From Methanomicrobiales archaeon (GTDB lineage: Archaea > Halobacteriota > Methanomicrobia > Methanomicrobiales > JACTUA01): 61,288 nt of DNA. A program made the translations under genes and the position numbers. The DNA lies in contig JARYLJ010000007.1 in NCBI GenBank assembly GCA_029907705.1, positions 1 to 61,288 on the forward strand. The letters run 5' to 3'. Under the pieces are notes generated by a model. The model saw only the letters and a program-made list of their open reading frames with translations. It made no database searches and was not told the DNA's origin. Within the stretch, counting starts at the first letter, position 1; each line of letters opens with the position of its first letter. Below, piece by piece: positions 16,397 through 24,805 of this stretch.

Positions 16397-17009
16397 GGAT
16401 CGAGGCGGCAGCTGCCGCGAGGTCTACCCGATAGAGGCGGATACCCTGTTGCTCCTCGACACTGCCCTCCGCGAGGCCAGAGCAGGAGATCGCGTCCTCG
16501 AGGTCGGCACAGGCAGCGGATACATCGCCTCGGCACTGACGGCGGTCGACCGATGCGTCATCGCGACCGAGATCAACCCGTATGCGGCCAGGATGGCGAA
16601 AGCACGGGGGTTGCAGGTGATCCGGACCGACCTGGTCGCAGGGGTGAGGGGACAGTTCGATCTGGTGCTTTTCAACCCGCCGTACCTTCCCACTGCCGAC
16701 GTCATCCGGGCGGACGACTGGCTCGAAATCGCGCTCGACGGTGGCCCCACGGGAAGAGAGGTGATCGGCCGCTTCGCCTCCGTCGTCGGGGAGCTGCTAT
16801 CCCCAGTTGGCAGGGTGCTCCTGCTCGTCTCCTCGCTCACAGGCGAACGGGAGGTGCAGCAGCTCTTCGAGGGGAGGGGGTTCGCGGTGCAGGTGGTGGA
16901 GCGTATGGAGTACGAGGGGGAGGAGCTGATGGTGATGAAGATTATGCAGAAGAACAATCAGGATCACCCCCGTTGCGAGGGGGAGCTTTTATCGCCGAAT
17001 TTCAAATGA
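16374..17009 (+). CDS. HemK2/PrmC-type glutamine methyltransferase
   Basis: A 211-residue SAM-dependent methyltransferase. Motifs are REVYPIEADTLLLLDTAL, VLEVGTGSGYIASALT (SAM binding), IATEINPYAARMA and the NPPY catalytic motif in LVLFNPPYLPTADVI. The EVYPIxxDT start and short length match the archaeal/eukaryal HemK2 (Mtq2) type, which methylates the GGQ glutamine of release factor aRF1. HemK2 enzymes need the small partner Trm112; a Trm112-like gene lies at 49691. ATG 16374 overlaps the 3' end of rsmA; a TTG at 16368 is also in frame. Confidence 0.88.
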   Translation: MPYPRTREDRGGSCREVYPIEADTLLLLDTALREARAGDRVLEVGTGSGYIASALTAVDRCVIATEINPYAARMAKARGLQVIRTDLVAGVRGQFDLVLFNPPYLPTADVIRADDWLEIALDGGPTGREVIGRFASVVGELLSPVGRVLLLVSSLTGEREVQQLFEGRGFAVQVVERMEYEGEELMVMKIMQKNNQDHPRCEGELLSPNFK

Positions 17010-17563
17010 GGATCCGGCGAGGGTTTTGATCCCCGTCGATCGACTGTCTCTCTGATATCTGTACACGCAGGGCATGTACCTCCCTCCGCCGATTTCGGAG
17101 TGCACGCGAAGTATCCTGTTTCTTTTCGCATTCGATCTTCAGCAGCTCCTTCTCCGAGGAGCCCGCCGTCGTGCAGGTAACCCTCCTGTAAGGAGAGAAC
17201 AGAGAGGGGAGATATTTTGAGGGATGCGCCCGGGAGGGGGCATGAATGTGTAAAATGCTGCATGAGTGCGAGCGTGTAGAGGAAGACGGCATGAAGCAAC
17301 CGCTCGCCGGGATTCTCCAGGCCCCTCTTTTTCCGATTCCCCCGTTATCACGAGTCCGTATGGGACTTCATCCTGCGATAAGAGCATTTTCATGCATCTC
17401 GTGAAATGCCGGGCATTCTTATCACGAGGATGAATTTTATTCGGATCCGGGATCTGAGACAATATTCTCCCTGTCACGTATAAAAAGATCCCGATCCCCG
17501 AAATTTCCCGATGCAATATCCTTATCAAAAGGTGAGAGAATAAGTTATCAGGATCCCGCGAGG
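17010..17563. other. Intergenic stretch after the translation operon
   Basis: About 550 bases with no recognisable gene on either strand. Open frames here are Ser/Arg-rich and resemble no family. Two short near-repeats, TTATCACGAGTCCG (17345) and TTATCACGAGGATG (17418), stand about 73 bases apart and could be regulatory sites; this is unproven. The right end must hold the promoter of the amidohydrolase gene; AATAAGTTATCAGG near 17539 is AT-rich but not a clear TATA box. Confidence 0.4.
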
Positions 17564-18433
17564 GTGAGGATCATTATCATCGATGCACGTGTACGACCGC
17601 CATTCAGAACGTTGACGCATGTACTCGCACCGGAGCCAGGCGCAAGACCCCCGGCAAGGCGCAGCCCTCTGGTGAGCGGTTACGAGCGCACACCCTCGAT
17701 GGTGCAGAAGTCGATGGAGCTCTTTCTCGATGAGATGGACAGGGCGGGCGTGGACAAGGGTGTGCTCGTCGGCAGGCAGGCGGGACACAGGATCGTCAGG
17801 AATGACGATATCGCAGAACTCCGTGATCGGTACTCGGACCGGTTTCCCATTGCCATCGCAGGTATAGATGGCGCGGACGTCCGGGCAGGAGTTCTCGAGA
17901 TCGAGCGGACGCTGAAGGAGATGCACTTCAACGGGATCGCCCTCGACCCGGGGTGGTGGACTCCCCCACGCTATGTGGACGATCCGGAGAACTATCCACT
18001 CTATCGTAGGTGCGCGGAGCTCGGGGGCGTGCTCTACCTCACCTGCAGTCTGATGCAGGGTCCCGATATCTCGTATGCGGAGCCATATCGCATTCAGCGG
18101 GTCGCCAGTGCCTTCCCCTCGCTACAGATTGCGGTAGTGCACGGAGCGTTTCCCCATACGAGCGAGATGATCGGGGTGATGATCGCGAATGCCCCGCTCG
18201 GAAACCTCTGGGCGATCCCTGACTTTTTCCAGTTCATTCCGGGATTTCCCGGGGCACGAGAGTGGGTGGATGCGGCCAATCACTTCCTCGGTGACCGCAT
18301 CCTGTTCGCATCGTCGTACCCTGTGCGCCCTCTCGCGCAGAGCCTGTCCGAGTGCGCGAGGTTCCCCTGGAGGCCCGAAATACGCGAAAGGCTCCTCTAC
18401 GGGAATGCCAGCGCTCTCTTTGGACTGCGATGA
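17564..18433 (+). CDS. Amidohydrolase-2 family protein lacking the N-terminal HxH
   Basis: A 289-residue TIM-barrel protein of the amidohydrolase-2 superfamily. The start IIIIDARVRPPFR corresponds to the usual IDxHxHP, but both histidines are replaced, so the canonical metal site is incomplete. Later elements remain: GIALDPGWW, VVHGAFPH and ILFASSYPVRP, where the family has FGSDxP. Members with DARxRPP starts are known among decarboxylase/hydrolase-like proteins. The GTG start at 17564 is preceded by GCGAGG. A radical SAM gene follows after 10 bases, suggesting they act together; the substrate is unknown. Confidence 0.75.
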   Translation: MRIIIIDARVRPPFRTLTHVLAPEPGARPPARRSPLVSGYERTPSMVQKSMELFLDEMDRAGVDKGVLVGRQAGHRIVRNDDIAELRDRYSDRFPIAIAGIDGADVRAGVLEIERTLKEMHFNGIALDPGWWTPPRYVDDPENYPLYRRCAELGGVLYLTCSLMQGPDISYAEPYRIQRVASAFPSLQIAVVHGAFPHTSEMIGVMIANAPLGNLWAIPDFFQFIPGFPGAREWVDAANHFLGDRILFASSYPVRPLAQSLSECARFPWRPEIRERLLYGNASALFGLR

Positions 18434-18443
18434 GGGTAATCAT

Positions 18444-19427
18444 ATGGCCCTGATGGACGAGAGGATAAAGGCGGAACTACTCTCTATCGGGATCATCGAT
18501 GTCGAGGCATCGCTGCTACCCGCCTGGAGGACATCGACAGCCGGGCCGGGGATGGGGCTTCAATCCATCTTCTTCAGATCAGGCGGTCTGCGGGTGAGGC
18601 TCGAGGTCAACCGGGACTCCCCGTTCAGGCTGGCGAGGAAGGGAGATCATGTGGCGGTTCTGAAAGGGGACGTGGAGATCGCAGAGGGTATGCTCGAGGA
18701 GGTGGTGGCCCACTGCCCGGAGCAGGTGTACATCACCATAAGTGAACGATGCATCTACAACTGCCAGTTCTGCTCTGTACCGCTCTCTAGGGGGAGGATA
18801 AAGAGCAGGGACGAGATCGTTGCCATCGTGGAGAGGGCCCGGAGCGAGGGCAGGCTGAAGGCAATCGCACTCACTTCGGGGATCGCGGTCTCCCCGGAGG
18901 ATGAGATCGACCGTGTAGTGGAGATCGTAAGGGCCCTGTCTGTCTACGGCGTCCCGATCGGCGTGGCAGTCCACCCTGCGAAAGGCTCCTCCAGGAGATT
19001 GAAGGATGCAGGGGCCACCGAGGTGAAGTACAGCGTCGAGACGATGGATCCGGAGATCTTCGACCGCATGTGCAGGGGAAAGAAGGGGCATGACCTCGAC
19101 TTCATCCTGAAGTCATTGCGAGAGGCAGTCGAAATTTTTGGAAAGAACCACGTCTCATCCAATATCATCATCGGACTGGGAGAGAGCGACGAGTGTGTGC
19201 AGAAGGGCGTTGTGTACCTGGCGAAGATGGGGGTAATCCCTGTGCTGCGCCCGATCTCCATCCCTCCCGGCCGTATCGAGGCGCTGAAAGGGGCTGAAAG
19301 ACCGAGTCCGGAACGTCTTCTGAAACTGACGGAAATGACGAGGAAGATACTCAGAAAATACGACCTGAGGACCGATGAATCGAAGACGATGTGCCTGGCA
19401 TGCACCGGGTGTGATCTCACCCCGTAA
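18444..19427 (+). CDS. BioB-like radical SAM protein (COG2516-like)
   Basis: A 327-residue radical SAM enzyme. The canonical cluster motif CxxxCxxC is present as CIYNCQFC near residue 102. The glycine-rich SAM-binding region (LTSGIAVSPEDE), the VKYSVETMDPEIF strand and IIIGLGESDECV follow. A C-terminal CLACTGC (CxxCxxC) could ligate an auxiliary iron-sulfur cluster. The layout and FFRSGG N-terminal region resemble the biotin-synthase-related COG2516 group of archaea, whose reactions are mostly unknown. ATG 18444 follows GAGGG; the open frame extends upstream to 18189 inside the amidohydrolase gene but that part is not homologous. The tight spacing indicates a two-gene operon. Confidence 0.85.
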   Translation: MALMDERIKAELLSIGIIDVEASLLPAWRTSTAGPGMGLQSIFFRSGGLRVRLEVNRDSPFRLARKGDHVAVLKGDVEIAEGMLEEVVAHCPEQVYITISERCIYNCQFCSVPLSRGRIKSRDEIVAIVERARSEGRLKAIALTSGIAVSPEDEIDRVVEIVRALSVYGVPIGVAVHPAKGSSRRLKDAGATEVKYSVETMDPEIFDRMCRGKKGHDLDFILKSLREAVEIFGKNHVSSNIIIGLGESDECVQKGVVYLAKMGVIPVLRPISIPPGRIEALKGAERPSPERLLKLTEMTRKILRKYDLRTDESKTMCLACTGCDLTP

Positions 19428-19510
19428 CGATGTGCGTTTCATGGACGGGGGGCATATACCGGAGATGCCCCATATTCCATACTCTGTTCATCGACTTCCT
19501 CTCCGGGAGT

Positions 19511-19774
19511 TCAAACCGTCAATATTCTCGTCACCCCCGCCAACGCCAATAAAAACCCGAAAACCCCTAAAAATCCTAAATATTTCAGCTCTTCCCTCAG
19601 ATACCCAAACCGGTAGAAGAACACGAAGAAGCAGAAGAAGAACATGTCCCATGGGTTGTGGGTGCTGAGTACTCCGAACCCGATGAACCCGAGGAATCCG
19701 AAGAAGCCACCCATCCAGGCGTTGGATTGGGACTGTGTTGATTCTTGGTTTTTTTCCTGCATCATTCCAAACAT
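19511..19774 (-). CDS. Small hydrophobic membrane protein
   Basis: An 87-residue protein, mostly membrane-spanning. After a polar start (QEKNQESTQSQSN) three hydrophobic segments follow: WMGGFFGFLGFIGFG, WDMFFFCFFVFFYRFGYL and GFLGVFGFLLALAGV. The Phe/Gly-rich repeats recall the small DUF3796-like membrane proteins of methanogens, but the match is loose. The open frame extends to 19885; I chose ATG 19774 because the extra N-terminal residues look non-conserved and polar. No partner gene is adjacent and the function is unknown. Confidence 0.55.
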   Translation of the reverse strand: MFGMMQEKNQESTQSQSNAWMGGFFGFLGFIGFGVLSTHNPWDMFFFCFFVFFYRFGYLREELKYLGFLGVFGFLLALAGVTRILTV

Positions 19775-19885
19775 CGATGCTGGGGGATATGAATACATCC
19801 CACATGCAGAGCGTGTAGAGAGGTTTGTAACATTTTTACCGCCCTTCTCTGTGAAAAGCTTCTTTACATGATTTCGGTGATCCAT

Positions 19886-20352
19886 GGCTGCCGTTCATTT
19901 CGATCGCGTTTCTGAGGGATCCTTTTCAATTCATCAAGAGATGCAGTAGATGCAGGAGATTTTAGGTGAAAACCTTGTTTCTGGACGAGGTTCTGCAAAA
20001 AGGTCAATTTTCTTTCCTTTCATCGAATAAATTCTCTTTTCGCTCCGATTTCACGCGGATATCGGAAGAATTCTTATTCAGTACGGGGGGTCTCCTGCGA
20101 CTTTCCGGTGATAGAGGAGGGCCGTATATCGGGTAAAATTGATCCCATGTGCGTCATTTGCCTGAAACGTTCAAGCGGACGTGGAGAGATACAGATTCGA
20201 TTTGGAGAGGCAACTGCAATTTTTAGGCAAAAAAAGATGATACAACAGAAAAGCACAATTTTTTTCCGCTCCTGTCCTGATGGGTAATTTCGGAACATCG
20301 CTTCTCTTCAGAGCAACGAATAAATGGTAGCAAAATAAAAATGTAATGGAGT
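19886..20352. other. Intergenic AT-richer stretch
   Basis: About 470 bases without a convincing gene. Several A/T runs (20226-20236, 20258-20267) give it lower GC than the surroundings. It probably contains the promoter of the small gene at 20353, with AT-rich CGAATAAATGG near 20316-20326 as the best TATA-like candidate. No RNA gene or repeat is evident. Confidence 0.4.
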
Positions 20353-20559
20353 ATGTTCTCATTTTATGTGACCGACGACGAGAATTTTGTCATTGCGGCC
20401 GCACTCGCTGCGGTCTCCAGTGAACTCAGTGGATGCGTGGATGATTATGAGAGGATCATGAATGCACTCCGGCCTTATTACCAATCCGGTATGATTCGAG
20501 AGACGGCATTGAATCTGAAACGCCAGTGCCTGGAGCAGATGCAGGAAGCGGTGCGATGA
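20353..20559 (+). CDS. Small hypothetical protein, 68 residues
   Basis: A short frame starting ATG 20353 with GGAG upstream (TAATGGAGT). The product is acidic at the N-terminus and helical: FSFYVTDDENFVIAAALAAV, then CVDDYERIMNALRPYYQSG and ALNLKRQCLEQMQEAVR. Composition is protein-like and a TATA-like element stands about 30 bases upstream, so I consider it a likely real gene. I do not recognise a family. It stands alone between intergenic stretches. Confidence 0.45.
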   Translation: MFSFYVTDDENFVIAAALAAVSSELSGCVDDYERIMNALRPYYQSGMIRETALNLKRQCLEQMQEAVR

Positions 20560-20931
20560 ACCGATAATCGCTGGAATTGCGGATCATCGAACGTCTGCAT
20601 CTTTCTGTATCCTGACGATTCTGGGCACTGCATCCACGGCCAATCGGATTGTCGGCACCTTCTTCATCGTATTCTGTGGTTTTCAATGAGAGAGAATGCG
20701 CTGAATAACTTTTTGCAGAGGGAATAAATAATCCCGTATCATCCACGGGATGAATGATTGTGACATCTCTTTAAATTCCGTTCAATGCAGCATGTGTATT
20801 CCCGCCGACCGTTACAACAACAACCATTTTCCTACCAGGTGCCTACCTTTAAGGTATCCCGCAGGAGAGTTCCTCTCCAGCGCAGATGACATGAATCTCG
20901 TACGGCATCCTCATCAGAAGATCCGATCCCC
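20560..20931. other. Intergenic stretch before the zinc-ribbon/HEAT gene
   Basis: About 370 bases without a recognisable gene. The sequence near 20768-20780 (CTCTTTAAATTCC) is the best promoter-like element for the downstream gene. Nothing else is evident. Confidence 0.35.
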
Positions 20932-21846
20932 ATGCCCCACAAATGCACTGAATGCGGTCGAATATTTTCCGATGGCTCCACGGAGCTGCTGCGTGGTTGC
21001 CCAACGTGCGGAGGAAAAAGGTTCGAGGGGGTTAGGGAGCAGGCGCTGACATGGGAGGAAAGGATGGAGCGGAGAGAGGGTGCGGGGGCGAATATATATA
21101 AGCTCCGATCGGATACAATACCTTTTAACGGTCAGAACGGGGGTTGGGGAATGGGGTTCCTGAGCAGGCTCTTCAGGCCGAAGGTGGAGAAGCTGAGGAG
21201 CCGTGGGGATATCGAAGGCCTGGTGCGCGCACTCCGTTACAGGGACTGGCATGTGAGGATGGATGCAGCGGAGGCCCTGGGCGCACTCGGCGACGAGCGT
21301 GCAGTCGAGGCACTCGTGCTTGCACTGAGAGACGAATCGAAACACGTGAGGAGGGGAGCGGCGGAGGCACTGGGGCAAATAGGAGATCGCAGGGCACTGG
21401 AGCCACTCATCAAGGCACTCAGGAACGAGTGGGATGACTCCGACAGCGCTTTCCTCTCCGCAATCGAGCGTTTGGGTGAGAAGAAGTCGATAGAACCCCT
21501 GGTGAAATCCCTCCGATACAAGAGCAAGTGGATACAGGGCGAAGTGGACGAGTCGCTGGTGAAGATCCAGGATGTGGTGAAGGCAGAACCCATCGTGGAG
21601 GCGATCGCCGATCAGGATAAAAATCTGGAGTGGAACTCTGAATTGCTCCAAAGGATAGGGGACGTGAGGGAGATCGAGCCCATCGTGGAGGGGCTCGAAT
21701 ATGAGAGCAAGCTGGCCAGATGGCGGGCGGAGATCGTGGGTCGCGAGGAGGAGAGCGCGGCAACAGGCGAGGATAGAGGGGGTGAGGCCATCGATGAGGG
21801 GCGTTTGAAGGGCATCAGCCGGAAAATCAAAGGAGGTTTGGTCTGA
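20932..21846 (+). CDS. Zinc-ribbon plus HEAT-repeat protein (fusion or two overlapping products)
   Basis: The 304-residue frame begins with an archaeal zinc ribbon (CTECGRIF near residue 5, CPTCGGKRF near residue 24; four cysteines). A 40-residue low-complexity linker leads to HEAT/PBS-lyase-like repeats from about residue 74: LVRALRYRDWHVRMDAAEAL, VEALVLALRDESKHVRRGAA, LEPLIKALRNEWDDSDSAFL and further degenerate repeats. HEAT repeats mediate protein-protein contacts. Internal ATG 21151 (GFLSRLFRPKVEKL) looks like the normal start of stand-alone HEAT proteins and follows a TATA-like AATATATATAA at 21091, so two products or a broken zinc-ribbon gene upstream are real possibilities. Confidence 0.7.
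   Translation: MPHKCTECGRIFSDGSTELLRGCPTCGGKRFEGVREQALTWEERMERREGAGANIYKLRSDTIPFNGQNGGWGMGFLSRLFRPKVEKLRSRGDIEGLVRALRYRDWHVRMDAAEALGALGDERAVEALVLALRDESKHVRRGAAEALGQIGDRRALEPLIKALRNEWDDSDSAFLSAIERLGEKKSIEPLVKSLRYKSKWIQGEVDESLVKIQDVVKAEPIVEAIADQDKNLEWNSELLQRIGDVREIEPIVEGLEYESKLARWRAEIVGREEESAATGEDRGGEAIDEGRLKGISRKIKGGLV
21091..21101 (+). promoter_or_regulatory. Internal TATA-like element within the zinc-ribbon/HEAT frame
   Basis: AATATATATAA lies in GC-rich coding sequence, between the zinc-ribbon part and the HEAT repeats. It stands 50 bases before the in-frame ATG 21151. A start about 25 bases downstream would give a leader of roughly 25-30 bases for a separate HEAT-repeat protein. Confidence 0.45.
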
Positions 21847-21953
21847 GCGGATCCCGCGCGCTCCTTCGTGTCACCGGAGAGATCGAGGTCTTCTCTGCGT
21901 ATCTTCCCTCAAGTTAGAATAGTCCCTTTTCTCAGATGTGTATGTGAATCTGC

Positions 21954-23204
21954 ATGGCAGCCACGATAGTGGAGAAGATATTCTCCCGGAAGTGCGGGCG
22001 TGATATACGCGCGGGTGAGGTGGTGATGGCACCGGTCGATCGTGCGATGATACACGACATCACGGGGCCCCTCGCCATCGAAAAGATGCGGGAGATGGGT
22101 GGCGATAGGGTCTTCGATCCGGCGGGAGTGATCATGCTCTTCGATCACCAGATACCTGCGGACTCGATCCAGGCGGCGGAGATCCACCAGCGGATGCGCC
22201 TCTTTGCCGGGGAGCAGGGAATCGGAAACCTCGACCTGAGGGAGGGTATATGCCATCAGGTGATGATGGAGCGTGGCTACGCCGCTCCTGGCGAGATCGT
22301 CGTGGGCGCTGACTCGCACACCTGTATGTACGGTGCAGCCGGCGCTTTCGCTACTGGAATAGGATCGACCGATATGGGCTTTGTCTTGCGCTTCGGTGCA
22401 CTCTACTTCAGGGTGCCCGAGAGCATCCGGTGCGAAGTCGAGGGCAGGTTCCCCCGCCGTGTGGGTCCGAAGGACCTTATACTGTACATCACCGGCGCAG
22501 TAGGAGCCGATGGAGCCACCTACCAGGCACTGGAGTTCTCCGGCAATACCTTCTCGGAGATGGAGATGGCCGGCAGGATGACCTGCTGCAACATGGCGAT
22601 CGAAATGGGGGCGAAGGCAGGCATTGTACCGCCTGACGAGACTACATGGGCCTATATCAGGGAGAGGCGCACGATGGAGCCCTTCGACCTTCAGAGCGAC
22701 ACGGATGCAGAGTACACGGAGTTCCGATCCTTCTGCGTGGATGAACTGGAGCCGCAGGTCGCTCTCCCCCATAACGTGGACCGCGTGGTTAGCGTCGAAG
22801 AGACTGCCGGGGTGAGGGTGGACCAGGTCTTCATCGGTTCCTGCACGAACGGGAGATATGAGGATCTCAGCGAAGCGGCAGATGTACTGGGGAGTTCTGA
22901 ATTCAGTAAGCGTGTGAGGGTGATCGTGATCCCTGCATCCAGGGAGGAGTACCTGAAGGCGCTCCGCGCCGGCATCATCGAGCGCTTCATCGAGGCGGGA
23001 GCATTAGTGGAGGCGCCCTGCTGTGGCCCCTGCATGGGGGGTGCCTTCGGGCTGCTTGCCCCGAAGGAGGTCTCTCTGTCCACCTCTAACAGAAACTTCA
23101 GGGGACGACAGGGGAGCACGGAGGCATCGATATACCTCTGCTCTGCTGCAACCGCTGCGGCGAGCGCGATATATGGCGAGATTACTGACCCGCGGGAGGT
23201 GTGA
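21954..23204 (+). CDS. leuC: 3-isopropylmalate/homoaconitate dehydratase large subunit
   Basis: The large subunit of an aconitase-superfamily hydro-lyase, either isopropylmalate isomerase (leucine) or methanogen homoaconitase AksD (coenzyme B). The 416-residue protein has the archaeal short form: FSRKCGRDIRAGEVVMAPVD, the MLFDHQIPADS segment, VVGADSHTCMYGAAGAFATG, and the cluster cysteines in FIGSCTNGRYEDL and CCGPCMGGAFGLL. These three cysteines ligate the 4Fe-4S cluster. It overlaps the small-subunit gene by four bases, and a LeuB-like gene follows, so the three successive reactions are in one operon. Which pathway it serves cannot be settled here. Confidence 0.93.
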   Translation: MAATIVEKIFSRKCGRDIRAGEVVMAPVDRAMIHDITGPLAIEKMREMGGDRVFDPAGVIMLFDHQIPADSIQAAEIHQRMRLFAGEQGIGNLDLREGICHQVMMERGYAAPGEIVVGADSHTCMYGAAGAFATGIGSTDMGFVLRFGALYFRVPESIRCEVEGRFPRRVGPKDLILYITGAVGADGATYQALEFSGNTFSEMEMAGRMTCCNMAIEMGAKAGIVPPDETTWAYIRERRTMEPFDLQSDTDAEYTEFRSFCVDELEPQVALPHNVDRVVSVEETAGVRVDQVFIGSCTNGRYEDLSEAADVLGSSEFSKRVRVIVIPASREEYLKALRAGIIERFIEAGALVEAPCCGPCMGGAFGLLAPKEVSLSTSNRNFRGRQGSTEASIYLCSAATAAASAIYGEITDPREV

Positions 23205-23704
23205 GGATGAGGGTGTGGAAGTTCGGTGACGATGTGGATACAGACGCAATCATCCAGGGGAAGTACCTGACATTCTATAAACCCGAGGAGCTGGCGAAGC
23301 ATGCATTCGAGGGTGTCAGACCTGAGTTCGCCAAGGAGGTGAAGTGGGGAGACGCAATCGTTGCGGGCAGGAACTTCGGTTGCGGCTCCTCGCGCGAGCA
23401 TGCACCCCTCGCCCTGCTGGGCAGCGGTGTGAGTATGGTGATAGCGAAGTCCTTTGCGAGGATCTTCTACAGAAACGCAGTAAACACAGGTCTGCTCGTT
23501 CTTGTGTCGGAGGAGACCGACGCGGTGCAGGACGGAGCGGAGATCGAGGTGAACATGAAAGGGGGGTGGTTCGAGTCCGGAGGAAGGCGCTTCCGCATCG
23601 AACCGATCCCTGCGTTCATGAAGGAGATCGTCAGCGCAGGAGGGCTGGTGCCCTATGCGAGGGGACTGAAGGAGGTGCCCCTGTGTACCGGATCGCGGCG
23701 GTAG
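23201..23704 (+). CDS. leuD: 3-isopropylmalate/homoaconitate dehydratase small subunit
   Basis: The 167-residue small (swivel-domain) subunit. It opens [19 protein letters not shown], with the DVDTD motif, and contains [18 protein letters not shown], the conserved substrate-site signature, then [17 protein letters not shown]. After IIQGKYL come T-F, so the specificity loop reads YLTF. Isopropylmalate isomerases are described as YLRT and methanogen homoaconitases as variants such as YLVY, so the loop here matches neither exactly. It overlaps both neighbours (leuC end, leuB start), giving a tightly coupled LeuCDB unit. Confidence 0.92.
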   Translation: MRMRVWKFGDDVDTDAIIQGKYLTFYKPEELAKHAFEGVRPEFAKEVKWGDAIVAGRNFGCGSSREHAPLALLGSGVSMVIAKSFARIFYRNAVNTGLLVLVSEETDAVQDGAEIEVNMKGGWFESGGRRFRIEPIPAFMKEIVSAGGLVPYARGLKEVPLCTGSRR

Positions 23705-24804
23705 GCGGGGACGGTATCGGCCCCGAGGTGCTCAATGAAGGCAGAAAGGTGCTTGAGGCCGCTGCGGAGCGCTTCGGTTTCGGGATTGAATGGGTGGAGA
23801 TGGATCTCGGCGCGGAGCGGTACCTGAGGACAGGTGAACTGCTGACAGAGGAGGATATGGAGCTCCTCTCCTCCTGCAGGGCGATATATTTCGGCGCCAT
23901 AGGAGATGAGCGGGTGAAGCCAGGAGTTCTGGAGAAGGGCATACTCCTGACAATGCGTTTCCACTTCGACCAGTTCGTGAACCTGCGACCCGTGAGGCTG
24001 CTCAGGGGGATAAAATCGCCACTCGCCGAAAAGGGACCTGAAGATATCGACTTCGTCGTCGTGAGGGAAAATACGGAGGACTTCTATGTCGGCTTGGGCT
24101 CCCGCTTCAGAAGAAGGGAGAAGAAAGAGCTTGCAATGATGAGGGAGCTGTATCATGCAAAGTTCGGGATCGATGCGGAGAGCGATGCGGAGGAGGTGGC
24201 ATATCAGATAGGAGTGATCACCCGCGAGGGGGCGCGGCGTGTCATCGATTTCGCCTTCGATCTGGCGCAGAGGCGCCGAAAGAGGCTCACCTCCGTCGAC
24301 AAGGCGAATGTCCTCACCGAGGTGTATGGGCTGTGGAGGGAGGTCTTCTCGGAGGAGGCGCGGAGATACCCCGATGTCCAGACGGAGTTCAATTTCGTCG
24401 ATGCGATAACGATGTGGTTCGTGAAGAACCCCGAATGGTTCGACGTCGTGGTGACGCCGAATATGTTCGGGGATATCATCACGGACCTGGGTGCGATCAT
24501 CCAAGGGGGACTGGGTCTTGCTCCGGGTGGGAATATCAATCCAGCGGGGGTCTCCATGTTCGAACCCATCCATGGATCCGCCCCGAAATACCGTGGGAAG
24601 GGTGTGGCGAACCCGATCGCCACCATCTGGGCGGGATCGATGCTTCTCGCACTTCTGAACGAGGCAGAGGCTTCCGAAGCGGTCATGAGGGCGATTGAGC
24701 AATCCATCGCGAAAGGCGTGGTGACCCGCGATCTGGGTGGCGGTGCATCCACGCGCGAGGTGGGAGATGAGATCGCTGCCGGTGTCCTGGGTGGCGGCTG
24801 CTGA
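23683..24804 (+). CDS. leuB: Isopropylmalate/isocitrate-type beta-decarboxylating dehydrogenase
   Basis: A 373-residue NAD-dependent beta-decarboxylating dehydrogenase. Landmarks: [35 protein letters not shown], the KANVLTE catalytic-lysine segment, VDAITMWFVKNPEWFDVVVT, NMFGDIITDLGAIIQGGLGL and FEPIHGSAPKYRGKGVANP. It follows LeuCD, so it should oxidise isopropylmalate or homoisocitrate (AksF). The helix segment FDQFVNLRPVRLL also recalls tartrate/malate dehydrogenases of this family, so substrate is inferred from context. The GTG start at 23683 lies inside leuD. The stop is one base from that of the convergent nitrogenase-like gene. Confidence 0.9.
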   Translation: MYRIAAVGGDGIGPEVLNEGRKVLEAAAERFGFGIEWVEMDLGAERYLRTGELLTEEDMELLSSCRAIYFGAIGDERVKPGVLEKGILLTMRFHFDQFVNLRPVRLLRGIKSPLAEKGPEDIDFVVVRENTEDFYVGLGSRFRRREKKELAMMRELYHAKFGIDAESDAEEVAYQIGVITREGARRVIDFAFDLAQRRRKRLTSVDKANVLTEVYGLWREVFSEEARRYPDVQTEFNFVDAITMWFVKNPEWFDVVVTPNMFGDIITDLGAIIQGGLGLAPGGNINPAGVSMFEPIHGSAPKYRGKGVANPIATIWAGSMLLALLNEAEASEAVMRAIEQSIAKGVVTRDLGGGASTREVGDEIAAGVLGGGC

Positions 24805-24805
24805 G

